Assembly (NCBI GenBank): GCA_001986395.2
Contig: MQVO02000165.1
Location: 1-18,616, forward strand
DNA length: 18,616 nt
Origin: Irpex lacteus
Taxonomy: Eukaryota; Basidiomycota; Agaricomycetes; Polyporales; Irpicaceae
Direction of reading: 5' to 3'
The notes below the pieces were generated by a model. It was not told the DNA's origin. It saw only the letters and a list, made by a program, of their open reading frames with translations, and did no database searches. Positions 8,854-18,616 of the stretch are shown here, one piece after another; the stretch's first letter is position 1, and each line of letters starts with the position of its first letter. The translations under genes were made by a program, and so were the position numbers.

Positions 8854-10360
8854 ATGGCGATATCGGACTATGTGCAGAGTTTAACGAACAAAGTGCTGCC
8901 CGAAAAGAGAACATCTCTTCCCTTGCAGCCGTCTTCAACCGGAATGGGCATCGGGAGTGGTGGACATGTTCCATTTGACGACGAGGTGAGCATGGCTATT
9001 TCTATCACTCTCGTTCTTTGTGCGGTCCCATATGTCATTGGATTATTCGCCACCGTGGGGACTACTGCCCGCTACCATGCCTTCTCGAACTTGTTCCTAT
9101 TCTAACTGAACTGCTTACGTAATGCATGTTCATATCCTGTTCCCGCTGAACCATGCCTCTCTCATGGATTCTACGCTCGGTTCTCTTATTGCGCTCTCTA
9201 TTATCTGCTGTTTATTCGTATTATGGCTATGGGTTCATAATCCGATCTCGTCTCTCTGCTAACACGATGTTGATGCGTTTCTGTAGATGATTGTTTCAAA
9301 ACCCGCTATTATATTCCACACCTCTCAAGTCTTCTTTAACTTCCTCGCGATGTGCTGCTTTGCGAGCGTCGCCTCCTTCCAAGCGCAACACAAAGTCGGG
9401 CCTTGTGAGTGTGCCTCGCAACCAGAGTTGCTGAACCCTGCTAACCCGACGCGCAGCTGGTCTGAGCGCCTTTGCCATCTTTATCTCCGTCCTTGGCATC
9501 TTCTACTCTCTCTTCGTCCTCTTAGTACCCGTCATCTACGAGAAGTATGACAAAGGCGCGCGGTTGGCGAGGGCTCTGAAGGAGACCCGTGTTGCGTTCA
9601 TCTTGGCTGGAACAGGGACGGCGGTCAGCCTTCTTATCTCGTGAGTGTTATATGTGGATATATGCGGCAGATTTTAAGACATTGCATTCAGCTTCATCAC
9701 CACGATATCTGCCTGGACTGAGCCAGGTTGCAAAGACGCCTCCAAGGACCCCCATGCTAAGGAGGGAGGTGATTCTTTTGTCAAGGGCTTGCCAGGATGG
9801 TGTAGCACAAAGAAAGCAGGCTCGGTCTTTTTCTGGCTTGCATTTGGTGAGTGATTGTATGCGTTGAACCGCGGATCGGACGTTGACTATTCTGTGCAGT
9901 ATTCTGGCTGGCTAGCCTTGTTCTGGTCTTCTTGGACTTCCGCAACGGCAAGACCACGCGCGCTCGTGATCCTCCCTTCACCCATCCCGAAGAGCCCACC
10001 GACTTGGATGATGAAGAATCTATGCTCGAGCACCCCGCCAGCCGCAAATCCACATACGATGCTCCTGGCTCAGACTCTCCCTTCGATGACCGCAACCGCT
10101 ACTCAGCTGCCGAATCCACGACTACATTCAGCTCTGCACCACAACTCCCAAGGCCAAGTATCGACGCGTACGGTGCCTTCTCAGACCCGGCTCCTACTGG
10201 CTTCGCTGCTAGTCCCACATCGGAAAACCCTGGACTCAGTCGCACCATGCAATATGCTGACCCATATGCTGCCGTACGGAATGCTGTAGTTCAAGGAGCC
10301 ACGAGCCCTCCTCCGAACCCGCCAAGCTACTCCTACGGCCACGGTGGAGGCTACCAATAA
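8854..10360 (+). CDS. four-transmembrane protein, MARVEL/SUR7-like topology, function unknown
   Basis: Exons 8854-8985, 9287-9404, 9457-9640, 9692-9846 and 9900-10360 give 349 aa; the small introns are 51-53 nt and intron 1 is 301 nt with a CTAAC branch point before its TAG. Residues 1-50 are a cytosolic N-terminus. Hydrophobic segments lie at 52-74, 87-110, 129-152 and 188-208. The loop between segments three and four holds two cysteines (C158, C182) that may form a disulfide. After TM4 comes a 140-residue Ser/Pro/Tyr-rich tail, starting acidic (PTDLDDEES), likely cytosolic and phosphorylated. This topology resembles MARVEL and SUR7/PalI-type plasma-membrane proteins, but I cannot assign a family firmly. 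The stop is followed at once by AATAAATAAA-like sequence, a plausible poly(A) signal. Confidence 0.82.
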
Positions 10361-10693
10361 ATAAACGCATGGGTGCTGGGATGTTATTGGTGATATATTT
10401 TGCTGTGCGACGACTCGATCTGATCTGCTTTACGACTCCTATGGACTTATTCTTGTCTCATTCTATGTACTCGCATAAGTTAACACCAACAATTTGTAGC
10501 AAAGACATTCTTCAGAAGTACTTACTTGAACCGTGGGAGTTTGTCGACGCGTCGCGACGCAGTCCAGCGCTAGGCGACAGACCGCCTAAAACTGCCCTTT
10601 TGGGACTTTTTGTTCTCACGGCGCTCGAGGCAACACCGTGCTCTCCTAAACTGGAATATCTCACACTTGTGCTTCCACCGTCTACTCTCGACC
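10361..10693. promoter_or_regulatory. intergenic region and promoter of the polyproline/WH2-like gene
   Basis: 333 bp between two plus-strand genes: 3' UTR of the four-TM gene, then the promoter of the next. It contains a palindromic CGACGCGTCG at 10545-10554 followed by TCGCGA. The downstream ATG at 10694 sits in a good context (CGACCATGGC). Confidence 0.5.
10547..10552. promoter_or_regulatory. candidate MCB (MluI cell-cycle box), ACGCGT
   Basis: ACGCGT within the 10-bp palindrome CGACGCGTCG, 142 bp upstream of the ATG at 10694. ACGCGT is the known binding site of fungal MBF at G1/S promoters. A single copy could occur by chance. Confidence 0.35.
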
Positions 10694-13492
10694 ATGGCTG
10701 CTAGCCAAGAACCGGATCCTGATACTTCGTCGTCGAGCATACTTTCGAGTGTGTTTACGTTTGTCCATCGTGAATTTGAGTCATTCGTGGCAACTGCGAA
10801 AGGAGAGGAGCCGCCGAAGGTGTGCAAGATTGGGTTCTATGCTGATCCGGATTCTAATAGCACAACTATTGATTATCTAGGTCACAAAGGCTTCGTCATC
10901 CAGGGTGAAGTTGGATACTGCGCCGCATGAGAAGAAGAGCAGCAATGGTGTGAGGAAGCGGACCGTGTCATCGTTGCGAGAGGGGGATGCAGCTACGGCG
11001 AGACAGAGGAAGAAACTGGATGCTGCCCCACAAGCCAACTCTTCAGGCGGTGGAGACAAAGTACACTCTCCTAACAAACTACTCAAGAGACCTAATGCTC
11101 TTGCACCTCCTCAACGGCCGCCTTCTTCAACAACACGTACCACTCTTGCTGAGGCCGAGCCCAAGCCATCCCAACAGCCTACGGTCAATAATTCTTCTCA
11201 GAAACCACCTTCTCCCGTGCCACCTCTTCCATCCTTCTCAAATGTCATCAAGCGCAAAGCTTCCGCAACCATGCCTGGATCGCTATTCCCGCGGTCGGCA
11301 TCCCTCGAGCCTGACCCAACTCCTGGTCGAACTGACTATGGTCTCCTCCGTGAGCGTGTCAAGCCTTCGGTGAAACCCAGTCGCACTCCCCATCACCTTA
11401 ACTCGTCAAAGGAACGACTAGGAACCCATGCATCTGCAACCCCCAACCCATTCCTCGGTATCACCAACACCCTTGCTCGCGCGCGAGGTGTCATCGGGAG
11501 TACAGATGATGCGAAACGGTTCCTTGAAGACTATAACCCATCGCCACCGTCTTCGCCTTCTCCTGCTGTGCCTCCACCAGCTAAGGGTCCGAGGAAGTCA
11601 TCCAGTCCCTATGACCAGGAGACTGGCGCTGCAGTACAACGCCAGGATAAGGGCAAGGAGAGGGCGCGAGATGATGACTCTGAATGGGATGACGCAGACG
11701 ATTCTCGAGTAATCCGCGTACGCGGCAAGGAGCGAGAGCTGCGAGATGCACGTGAAGAGCAACATCGCAAGGAACAGGAGAGGGGAATGGATCCCGAAAC
11801 TACATTTATGTTGGAGGAGAATTACCGCGATAAGGAGAGAATACGTAAGCTTGAAGCAGAGGTTGCATGGTTGAAGAGCCAGGTAAGAATATCCGATTTG
11901 TATTTCGGACGATGTTCTTACTATTATGCTACCCGCAGCTTGAAGAGCAGCTGTCCCGTAGCAGGATCGACGTGTCGGATATACCTTCCCCTCCGCCTCC
12001 CCCGCCTCCTCCTCCGCCACCACCACCGATGTCCACCTCTCGCCCAACGACAGGTCTCCCTGTCACTGTAGCCAGTATACGCAACAAAACGAGCAAATTC
12101 AACGCGGCTACCACCGATGCCTTTCTGCAGAAAGCACGTGCAGCTCTTCGGAAACAGCCTACCCCCTCTGAGGCACCCATTAACCCTATCAACGCCCCTC
12201 CCGTACCACAAACCGCTGCTAGAGCCAAGAGAACTGGGCGACCATCCATCAATGTCCCATCTGAGAAGATGGATGCGTTCCTCACGGAGATGAAGAGCGC
12301 GAAGCTGAAGAAGGTCGACGGAACGATGGCTCCGCCTCTCCTTCGAGAGACTCCAGCAGCTGCGTTGGCTCGCGAACTGGGTGCTTCAGGAAAAGGAAAA
12401 GAGTTGCTGAGGACTATCGAGCGGAGGAAGTCTATGTCTGAACTGACCACGGGCCAGAAACGTAAGAGAGATGCCCTTGATGACGACGACTCGCTCGAGA
12501 TGTCACGATCACCCACGAAGCGTATCGTCAAGGAAGCCTCCAACAGCTCATCCACAAGTACCGCGTCAACTTCCTCCACCGTGCCATCTCGAAAGCACTT
12601 CACGTTCGGTTTACAAGATCATAGTTGGCCCTCGATCACAACCACTGACACGGAGCTCACCACACCCTCGCTATGCTCCGATGATAACGACGAAGCCGCC
12701 CCAGAATACGTCCTTCCTCCTACCCCTCCTCGTCGACCTCCTACACCCCCGCGCCGCTCCAAGCGTCATTCATCAGAAGCCCGTGAAGTCGAATCGCCTG
12801 ATGATGAACGCCTGCCGGAGATCATAGACGTGATAGATGTCGATGCTGAACCCGATGTCTTTTTGTCGCCTGTAGCAACAACACCACACATCCCTGCGAA
12901 AACCAAATCCGCGCCGAAGAGCAAACCCTCCTCCGAGGATGTATTCGCCAAGCGACCACCGACTTCGCCCATGCCGAAGATCACGACGAAGAAACCGGCT
13001 CCGCCAGCGCGAAACCGTTTGCGTTCTGGGGAGCCATCTTCGTCGCCTCGAGGACGTCCTACATCGACGAGCGTACAGAGACCTCCAATCAAACAAACGA
13101 AGGCGTCGATACCTCTCTCTAAGAACCCATTGACAACGGCTATCCCTGTAAAGAAGAAGGCGCCTCGTAGGTCAGCATCAACCGGAGCTAACTCCGAAGA
13201 TGTCTTCGCCGCTCAGCCCATTGACCCCACTCCCAATTCACCACACGTTGAACGGCGTCGCACACTAGATGCCGAGCTGCGCCAGGCGGGCGACCATCTT
13301 TGGGAGGACGATAGTGTCGATGATCTCGAGACAGAAGTTTACCACGCTCAAGGCATCAAGGAAAGTCGCGGATTCCTGGCTCGAGGTGGTGGAGGTGGGC
13401 CGCCTGTGTATATGGGCGAAGGTTATGTGGAGGGGTATGAGAAGGCGTCTTCTCAGCGGACTCGAAGTAGGAGTACGCATGGACGATATTAG
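10694..13492 (+). CDS. large disordered protein with coiled coil, polyproline tract and two WH2-like motifs
   Basis: Exons 10694-10819, 10881-11882 and 11939-13492 (introns of 61 and 56 nt) give 893 aa. I do not recognise a named family. Residues 43-320 are Ser/Pro/Lys-rich. A charged coiled coil spans about 325-385 (RDKERIRKLEAEVAWLKSQ), directly followed by 13 consecutive prolines (394-406). Then come two related motifs, DAFLQKARAALRK (about 435-448) and DAFLTEMKSAKLKKV (about 488-502). The second resembles the actin-binding WH2 motif, and polyproline is a usual profilin partner. Further on are a KRKR basic cluster, a DDDD stretch, many TPP/SP sites, a SUMO-interaction-like EIIDVIDVDAE, a repeated SEDVFA, and a Gly-rich C-terminus. 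WH2/profilin features suggest an actin regulator, while the basic cluster allows a nuclear role; both are inference. Confidence 0.8.
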
Positions 13493-13728
13493 TTGTTCCA
13501 CTTGATTGTTTTCGCTCGATTCGTTACCGCTTGTTACTGTTATGCTCTGTTGTTGATGACGCTATCGTCATTGCTGTGGTTTTACTGTATCTATCGCTGT
13601 TTTTCGTTGATTTTTATACTCGCATCTGCTCTACTCGCTCGTTTGATGGGATGGCAGAAAATTAAGGTGAGGGGCATTGACACATATACAACTAATATTA
13701 CATGTAGCGAAAAGACTATCCGAGATCT
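13493..13728. other. convergent intergenic region
   Basis: 236 bp between the stops of the polyproline gene (plus) and VPS34 (minus). It must contain both 3' UTRs and terminators. No other feature seen. Confidence 0.6.
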
Positions 13729-16700
13729 CTAACTCCTCCAGTACTGAGCCCAGTCATGCATCCTGTCTAGCACCACAGTAAACGGCGAGATATCATTCAA
13801 CAGCTTCTCGAAGTGCTCGATAGCCTGCTCCTCCGTCAAATCCAGACAAAACTTGCCCAATACCTGCTCGTGAACATCACGATGTTTGATGTGGGGGATG
13901 TTCGCGTCCACCATGAGGGTGACCAAGTTGAGAATTAGGTTCGCGCTCTTGCGAAGGATGGAGAAAGCTGTGAAGCAAAACTGCTTGAAGCGGGTGTAGT
14001 GCACGGATTGGACTCCGCCCATAGCGTCCACCATCTCCTTGCATACTTTCACGGGCGGTGCCAGAGGCTTCGGATCACGTCCCAGGATGTACCCGAAATC
14101 GACTAGAAGAGGTGTTGGATCAGGTGTTAGATTAGACTTGACTATGTATAGGCAGTTAGCTTACCGTGGAAGAAGTGACCTAGCAATGTGATCGTCGGTG
14201 AAACTCTTTCCAAAAGACGCCAATAAACACGTACCGTCAGGCGCAAGTAGCAGGTTATCTAAATGTCGGTCTCCTACCCCAAGAAGGTAGGTCATCACAC
14301 AATACCCAGCTGTAACGTCCGAGGATAAGCTGATCGGAGTGAAGGGAGCAGTTGTCAATGCACTAACCGCAACTCCTCACGAAAGTATCGATCACACCGG
14401 GCTCCACTCCATAGGTCCCAACGCTACCTTCATCCGGATTGTTCGCTCGCAAATAATTGAGTAGAGTCCCGTTCTCGCTGATAATTGCAGCAATGGTTTT
14501 GCTGGGCACAAACTGGGCCATGCCTTGTGACGGACCGGTAGCTAGGACATTGTACGGGCTAACTTTGAGGTCCAGGTTCTCTTTCCTCAAAAGGCGATCC
14601 ATGAGTGTGAAGATTTGAATAACCAGCTGGTCTTGTCGCATGTCGTCTCCATCTTTGAAAATGATGGGGTATTCCGACCCGTCGGAGCACTGAAAATAGA
14701 GTAGCATCGGAAACATATTAGACTTGAACACAGAGGATTTCTCTGGTATAATCCCGTTGACTTCGATCCGAGCGTTCAAAGGTAACGGCAGGGGCGGCAT
14801 GGATGACAGGTTGTTCTTGGAGTCTGCCAAAAACGCACGAAGCTTCTCAATCTTCTTTGGCCGAGGATCCTTGGAAATCCGGAGCTCTCTTGCTTTCTTT
14901 GCAAGAGCTTCTATCAACTCGCCCTGACGCCTCATGATATCGCGTTGTTCCTGGCCATTCTCATGCTATGCAGGTGATATAGATATGCAATTGATAATTG
15001 ATGCATGGTGTAAATAGTACGTACCTCGAGAACCTTATTCATGAATTTGAACACCACTCGTCCGTACATCTTCGCCATGATTCTGTCCTCCAGACCCACT
15101 TCGACCATGAGATACCAGTGGAATCTATTCCCAAGCATTAAGTTTCGTGCAGCACGTCCAATCAAGAAATCAGCAAGGCCGCTGTCATCGTAGGAAATTG
15201 CGCTCGATGTAGACCTCGCTGATCGCTGGTCGCTGGCCGTGCTCTCGAATTTGAGAGCTTGCACGAGTTGCAACAGATACAGAAGCAATTCCTTGATATA
15301 TCTTAGTCGATAACTACGTGTGACAGCGGGCGGTGCTTACCTCGTCATCTGCCCTGCTCAGCTGCTTGACGGCATACGCCCTCACACGAGAATCCACGGT
15401 ACCAGGGCCGAGAAGTTCCAATGCGTCGTCGATGTCAATTTCAGTCCACTGAGGTAACAATTCTTCCACGGCCTGCTTCACTTCTGATGGATCCCTCCAT
15501 GTAACAGACTTCAAGAATTTGGTGAGCCCACGCTTGTCACGAGTGAGATAGAAACGGAATTTCCAAATCAAGTCTTTCTCCTCAGAAGTTAAAGGTTGAC
15601 TTGGGGCGTAATTGAGGATATCCTATAATAAAATAAATGTGCTTAAATACGAGACTGCATGAAAGTGACATTTCACGCACATCGAGCTCATCCCGGATCT
15701 TAGCATTCGGTTTGAGTTCGCGATCATAGGGACTACTACGATGGCTGCGGACCAGACGGCGGTGCTTATCTTCAACGGGATTTTCCTTGGCAACGTCTGG
15801 ATCAACAACCGCCCATAGATGGGTTTCTGAAGCCAGACTTGATGGTCCCGCCACAGCGGCCGGAAGAGGAGCGACAGCATTTGTTACTGTGGGCGCCGTG
15901 GACGAGTCCTACAGTTTCAGTGCGTCAACAACGCAATTGTGATGGGGTTACACAAGGCACGAACCGCTTCGGAGAATATCACTGGGAAATCGAAACGAGG
16001 GAGGTCGATGTATAGAAAGAGGTTTTCTGATTTCTCTGTTTCTGCCTGAATGAAACGTGAAGTGAGTTGTGAAACTCTATCGAATGCAATGATGGGCCAC
16101 CGTACCGCATGAATTTCTCCCATCTTACGAAAGGCCATGGTATCCAGCCAGTCGCATTTCGGCAAGTCCCCTCTGTCGTATTTCTTGACTAGCTGTAGAC
16201 AAATAATGAGGTAAGGCTCGCATTCATCTCACGTTCCCCAAAATAGAAGACCTTCTCAAGGCGACCCATCTCGTCTCGCTGAGATACTTTGCTGGGCGTA
16301 GATGTGTCATTCGACCCATCAGCCTCACGGCCTGGCCACAATAATAGGCGATGTTTCCCCCGCCTGAGCCCCCTATAGTGCAAGAGAATCGGATGTGTGT
16401 TGTATGGAAGTTCTCTTATTCACACACCATTTCTTTCCGAACAGTCGAAAAGTTGAACCACCAACTGGTATGGCCTTGCGAGGTCCGGCAATGTCCCAGA
16501 CCGTGAAAGTGAGCTGAGAATTCAGTGGAAGATCACAGTAGCGTATTGGTAATGTAATCCATTCGTTCCAGCTACGACAGCGAATGAATTCCTCCATTTA
16601 TCTCGGTTCCTCAAAGGATTTATTACTCACATATAATCTTTCGTGAAGGATTTGTATGCGGTGCGGAAGGGGATAGTCAGTGGCTTGTTATCAGCTATCA

Positions 16701-16999
16701 GCTGACATGTGACATATAAGTCTGAAAGGACTCTGTTCGAGTTATATCAGAGTAGACATAGAGAGGAGACCTGGGGATGCGCTCACGGTGACTGCTGTAC
16801 ACCATAGAACCTGAGTTCCGGTCGTTCAAGTACATCTGTGAACGTGAACGGCTTTCGTGTCCCCTCGAGCTGAGAGCTGTCATGTAGTGAGAAAGGAAAT
16901 GCATCAAAGCAATGAAACGACTTACATGCAGAAAGTTACGGGCAGCTTGAGGTCGCTCAGCTTCGCGAAAGTGAAGTCATCTCGGCTGTCTTTGTCCAT
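13729..16999 (-). CDS. VPS34: VPS34, class III phosphatidylinositol 3-kinase catalytic subunit
   Basis: Fourteen exons on the minus strand: 16926-16999, 16787-16876, 16631-16732, 16428-16571, 16252-16372, 16106-16192, 15965-16045, 15681-15908, 15341-15622, 15025-15291, 14368-14965, 14235-14309, 14165-14179 and 13729-14102. They join in frame to 845 aa, normal for the family. An N-terminal C2 domain (about 1-240; [40 protein letters not shown]) is followed by the helical PIK domain (about 285-490; [13 protein letters not shown]) and the kinase domain (about 555-845). Kinase landmarks are [14 protein letters not shown] with the ATP-binding Lys near 596, catalytic GDRHLDN (D705-N710), DFG (723-725), and the family C-terminus HDWAQYWR. 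The enzyme makes PI3P on endosomes and autophagosome precursors with Vps15 and Beclin/Vps30-type partners. The ATG at 16999 gives [20 protein letters not shown], a typical fungal Vps34 start. Exon 13 is only 15 nt. Confidence 0.96.
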
Positions 17000-17537
17000 G
17001 AAGGCCGCTGACAGTTTGAAGACACAATAACAAGGACTTGAAGACGCAAGCTACAGGCTGCATATACTGAGTTGTTGCATACGATACTTAGCAAATCGGT
17101 TTGTTACTCACGTGTACAATCGTGCAGTTTCTAACGACAGCGTGTTAGTACAGTAAGAGACGTCACGGTCGATAGACGCGCGCTGCGCCTACTAGCGCTA
17201 GGTGTTTTTCATCCACATTTGCTGCCTTAACAGGCAACTGCCACCGTAGCCACTGAGAGGGCACCCATGGCCCACGTCCTCACGCAGCTGTCCTCTGTCA
17301 TCGAGCCATGCATCGCTTTTGCGATTAACGTGGATCCCAAGTAGAGATAAGGGCGTAAGCAGCTAAAACCCGATGCTTAACTCGACGTTAGTAGCAAACC
17401 AGCCAGCATCACAATGGAGGCTGACAATGAGGCCCGCGGCGGCAGAGGTCCTGGGTGTCAGCCTCCAGGTAGCTAGCAGCTCGCATAAAGATTGTCCACC
17501 GTATCTCTCTACTCTATCCTCCTTTACTTTGCCTCTG
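17000..17537. promoter_or_regulatory. divergent promoter region between VPS34 and the PRM10-like gene
   Basis: About 540 bp between divergent start codons. It contains a 10-bp palindrome CTAGCGCTAG (17192-17201) and a pyrimidine-rich tract (17500-17536) directly upstream of the ATG at 17538. No gene was recognised; a short frame from an ATG at 17414 leads into no supported exon. Confidence 0.5.
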
Positions 17538-18616
17538 ATGGATCCCAATCGCTCTCCTGGCCCACGTCGCTCCAATATTCGACATCCTACTCCTTCCAGG
17601 AGGATGTGGACCACCGGAACACCCACAACGGGATCTCTTATGGAAGCCAAGGTTATGCTAACCCCTCGCAGGTGGCTTTCATACCGACCTCCCTATGACC
17701 GCGAGCGCGTTGTTCAATTGGCAGTTCCCTACGGCTAACCTAGCACCTTCCGTTCAGCCTCATGCGCCAGTGCCTATTGCACCCACCTACGTGCCCCCAG
17801 GTACCCCCAAACTGTCTGGAAGTAGCAATACGATGTACGATTCACACCCTACTGAAGCAAAGTCGCAATACTCTTCGGCGTCCTTTTCCAAGCCCCCGTA
17901 CGACCTCGAGATGCCTCCTGGAACATGGCCGAAAGCGCATGGACGCGCCTTCTCTACCTTTGGAAGTATGGGCCAGATATACGGCTCTGATGCAGATCCA
18001 GAAAGACCGGACGAACGAGATGGCGCACAGGTTCCACGCCGGAGGCGAGGATATCTGGCGCATCTTATCGACCTTTACAACTACTACGACAATCCTGGGG
18101 ATAATGTCTTTGTGTCGAACAAGAAGGAAGCCGTTACCCGCGCGCGAATGACCGAGCAAGGCTGGTTGACCCACTGGCTTATGACGATGACCAACTTATA
18201 GATCAGGATGACCCACTCGTTACTGGGGATAAAGAAGAAGTGTCTGGACAACATGGACGAGATAGAGCACGACACACGCCGGAAGATGAGCTACAAAGAG
18301 CGGAGGGAAGAGCAGCAACGAGTTAGGATCGAATATAATGTCTGCCGTAAGTTTATTTACGCCGCATATACAGAATCACGGCTGATGCGCAGGATATCTA
18401 TCAGCTATGGAACTTCGACAGAAGTTCCTGATGACGTTCTCAAAGGCCTTACTTTCGTTTGGGGCGCCGTCCCATCGTATGGAGTCACAGTTATTAGCAG
18501 CCGCTAGGATCCTGGAAGTTGACGCAGAATTTACGCACATGCCTGGTCTCATCATGGCCTCGTTTGGAGACGAGGAGAGCAAGAGCTCGCAAATGCACTT
18601 TGTAAAATGTGGAAGC
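17538..18616 (+). CDS. PRM10: PRM10/ThrE-like membrane protein (DUF1212), partial at right edge, reading frame disturbed
   Basis: The family call rests on the last exon (18393 to the edge), which reads KFLMTFSKALLSFGAPSHR, then LLAAARILEVDAEF and SSQMHFVKCG. This is the conserved start of the ThrE/DUF1212 domain found in fungal Prm10-type proteins, related to bacterial threonine/serine exporters. A 46-nt intron (18347-18392) joins it to SYKERREEQQRVRIEYNV. Upstream are a disordered Pro/Ser-rich region (about 17700-18000) and a RRRRGYLAHLIDLYNYYD segment. These pieces do not lie in one frame: the 17695 frame stops at 18199-18201, the family-like DDDQLIDQDDPLVTG is in another frame, and the frame changes back near GGGG at 18225-18228. 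Another change seems needed near 17671. Sequencing indels, unresolved introns or a decaying gene are all possible. Start at 17538 (MDPNRSPGPRRS) is a guess based on the leader. The transmembrane half is beyond the window. Confidence 0.75.

Noticed and set aside
9226..9245. GGTTCATAATCC, resembling a tRNA B box
   Set aside because: One base too long, no matching acceptor or anticodon arms upstream, and it lies inside a spliced intron.
10820..10930. Continuation of the first exon of the polyproline gene through to a TGA at 10930
   Set aside because: A 61-nt GT-AG intron with a CTAAT branch point (10820-10880) connects exon 1 in frame to the 334-codon second exon, so the extension is intronic and out of frame.
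11598..12603. Long minus-strand frames opposite the polyproline gene, including a glycine-rich one
   Set aside because: They are antisense shadows of the proline-rich coding exon.
1..18616. CRISPR arrays, rRNA, integrated virus or secondary-metabolite gene cluster
   Set aside because: No regularly spaced repeats, no rRNA-like sequence, and no polyketide, peptide-synthetase, terpene or viral genes are visible. The setting is a eukaryotic housekeeping region.

Overview
The window looks like nuclear DNA of a filamentous basidiomycete, most likely an Agaricomycete. Genes are intron-dense, with many 46-66 nt introns, GTNNGT-type donors and CTAAC/CTGAC-like branch points. They lie close together on both strands, and the protein families match those of mushroom-forming fungi. 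Exon structures below were rebuilt by hand from splice signals, reading frame and remembered family patterns; no alignment or RNA data were available.

Layout: (1) 1-333, the possible 5' end of an unidentified minus-strand gene leaving the left edge. (2) 500-2362, no gene recognised. (3) 2363-4824, minus strand, a TVP38/TMEM64 (DedA/VTT) membrane protein in 8 exons whose C-terminal tail appears frameshifted. (4) 5906-7045, plus strand, a PCD1-type Nudix CoA diphosphatase. (5) 7034-8289, a non-autonomous CACTA-type transposon made almost entirely of two 547-bp inverted arms. It is inserted into the last codons of the Nudix gene and is flanked by a 3-bp AGA duplication. (6) 8854-10360, plus strand, a four-transmembrane protein. 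(7) 10694-13492, plus strand, a large disordered protein with coiled coil, polyproline and two WH2-like motifs. (8) 13729-16999, minus strand, VPS34, the class III phosphatidylinositol 3-kinase, in 14 exons including a 15-nt microexon. (9) 17538 to the right edge, plus strand, the 5' part of a PRM10/ThrE-like (DUF1212) membrane protein whose reading frame appears broken in places.

These are mostly ordinary housekeeping or membrane-traffic genes and do not form an evident pathway cluster. VPS34 makes PI3P for autophagy and endosomal sorting. The TVP38 family acts in Golgi/ER membranes. The Nudix enzyme recycles CoA. The most notable structure is the palindromic CACTA element: it supplies the present stop codon and proximal 3' UTR of the Nudix gene and, if transcribed through, would form a hairpin RNA of about 547 bp.
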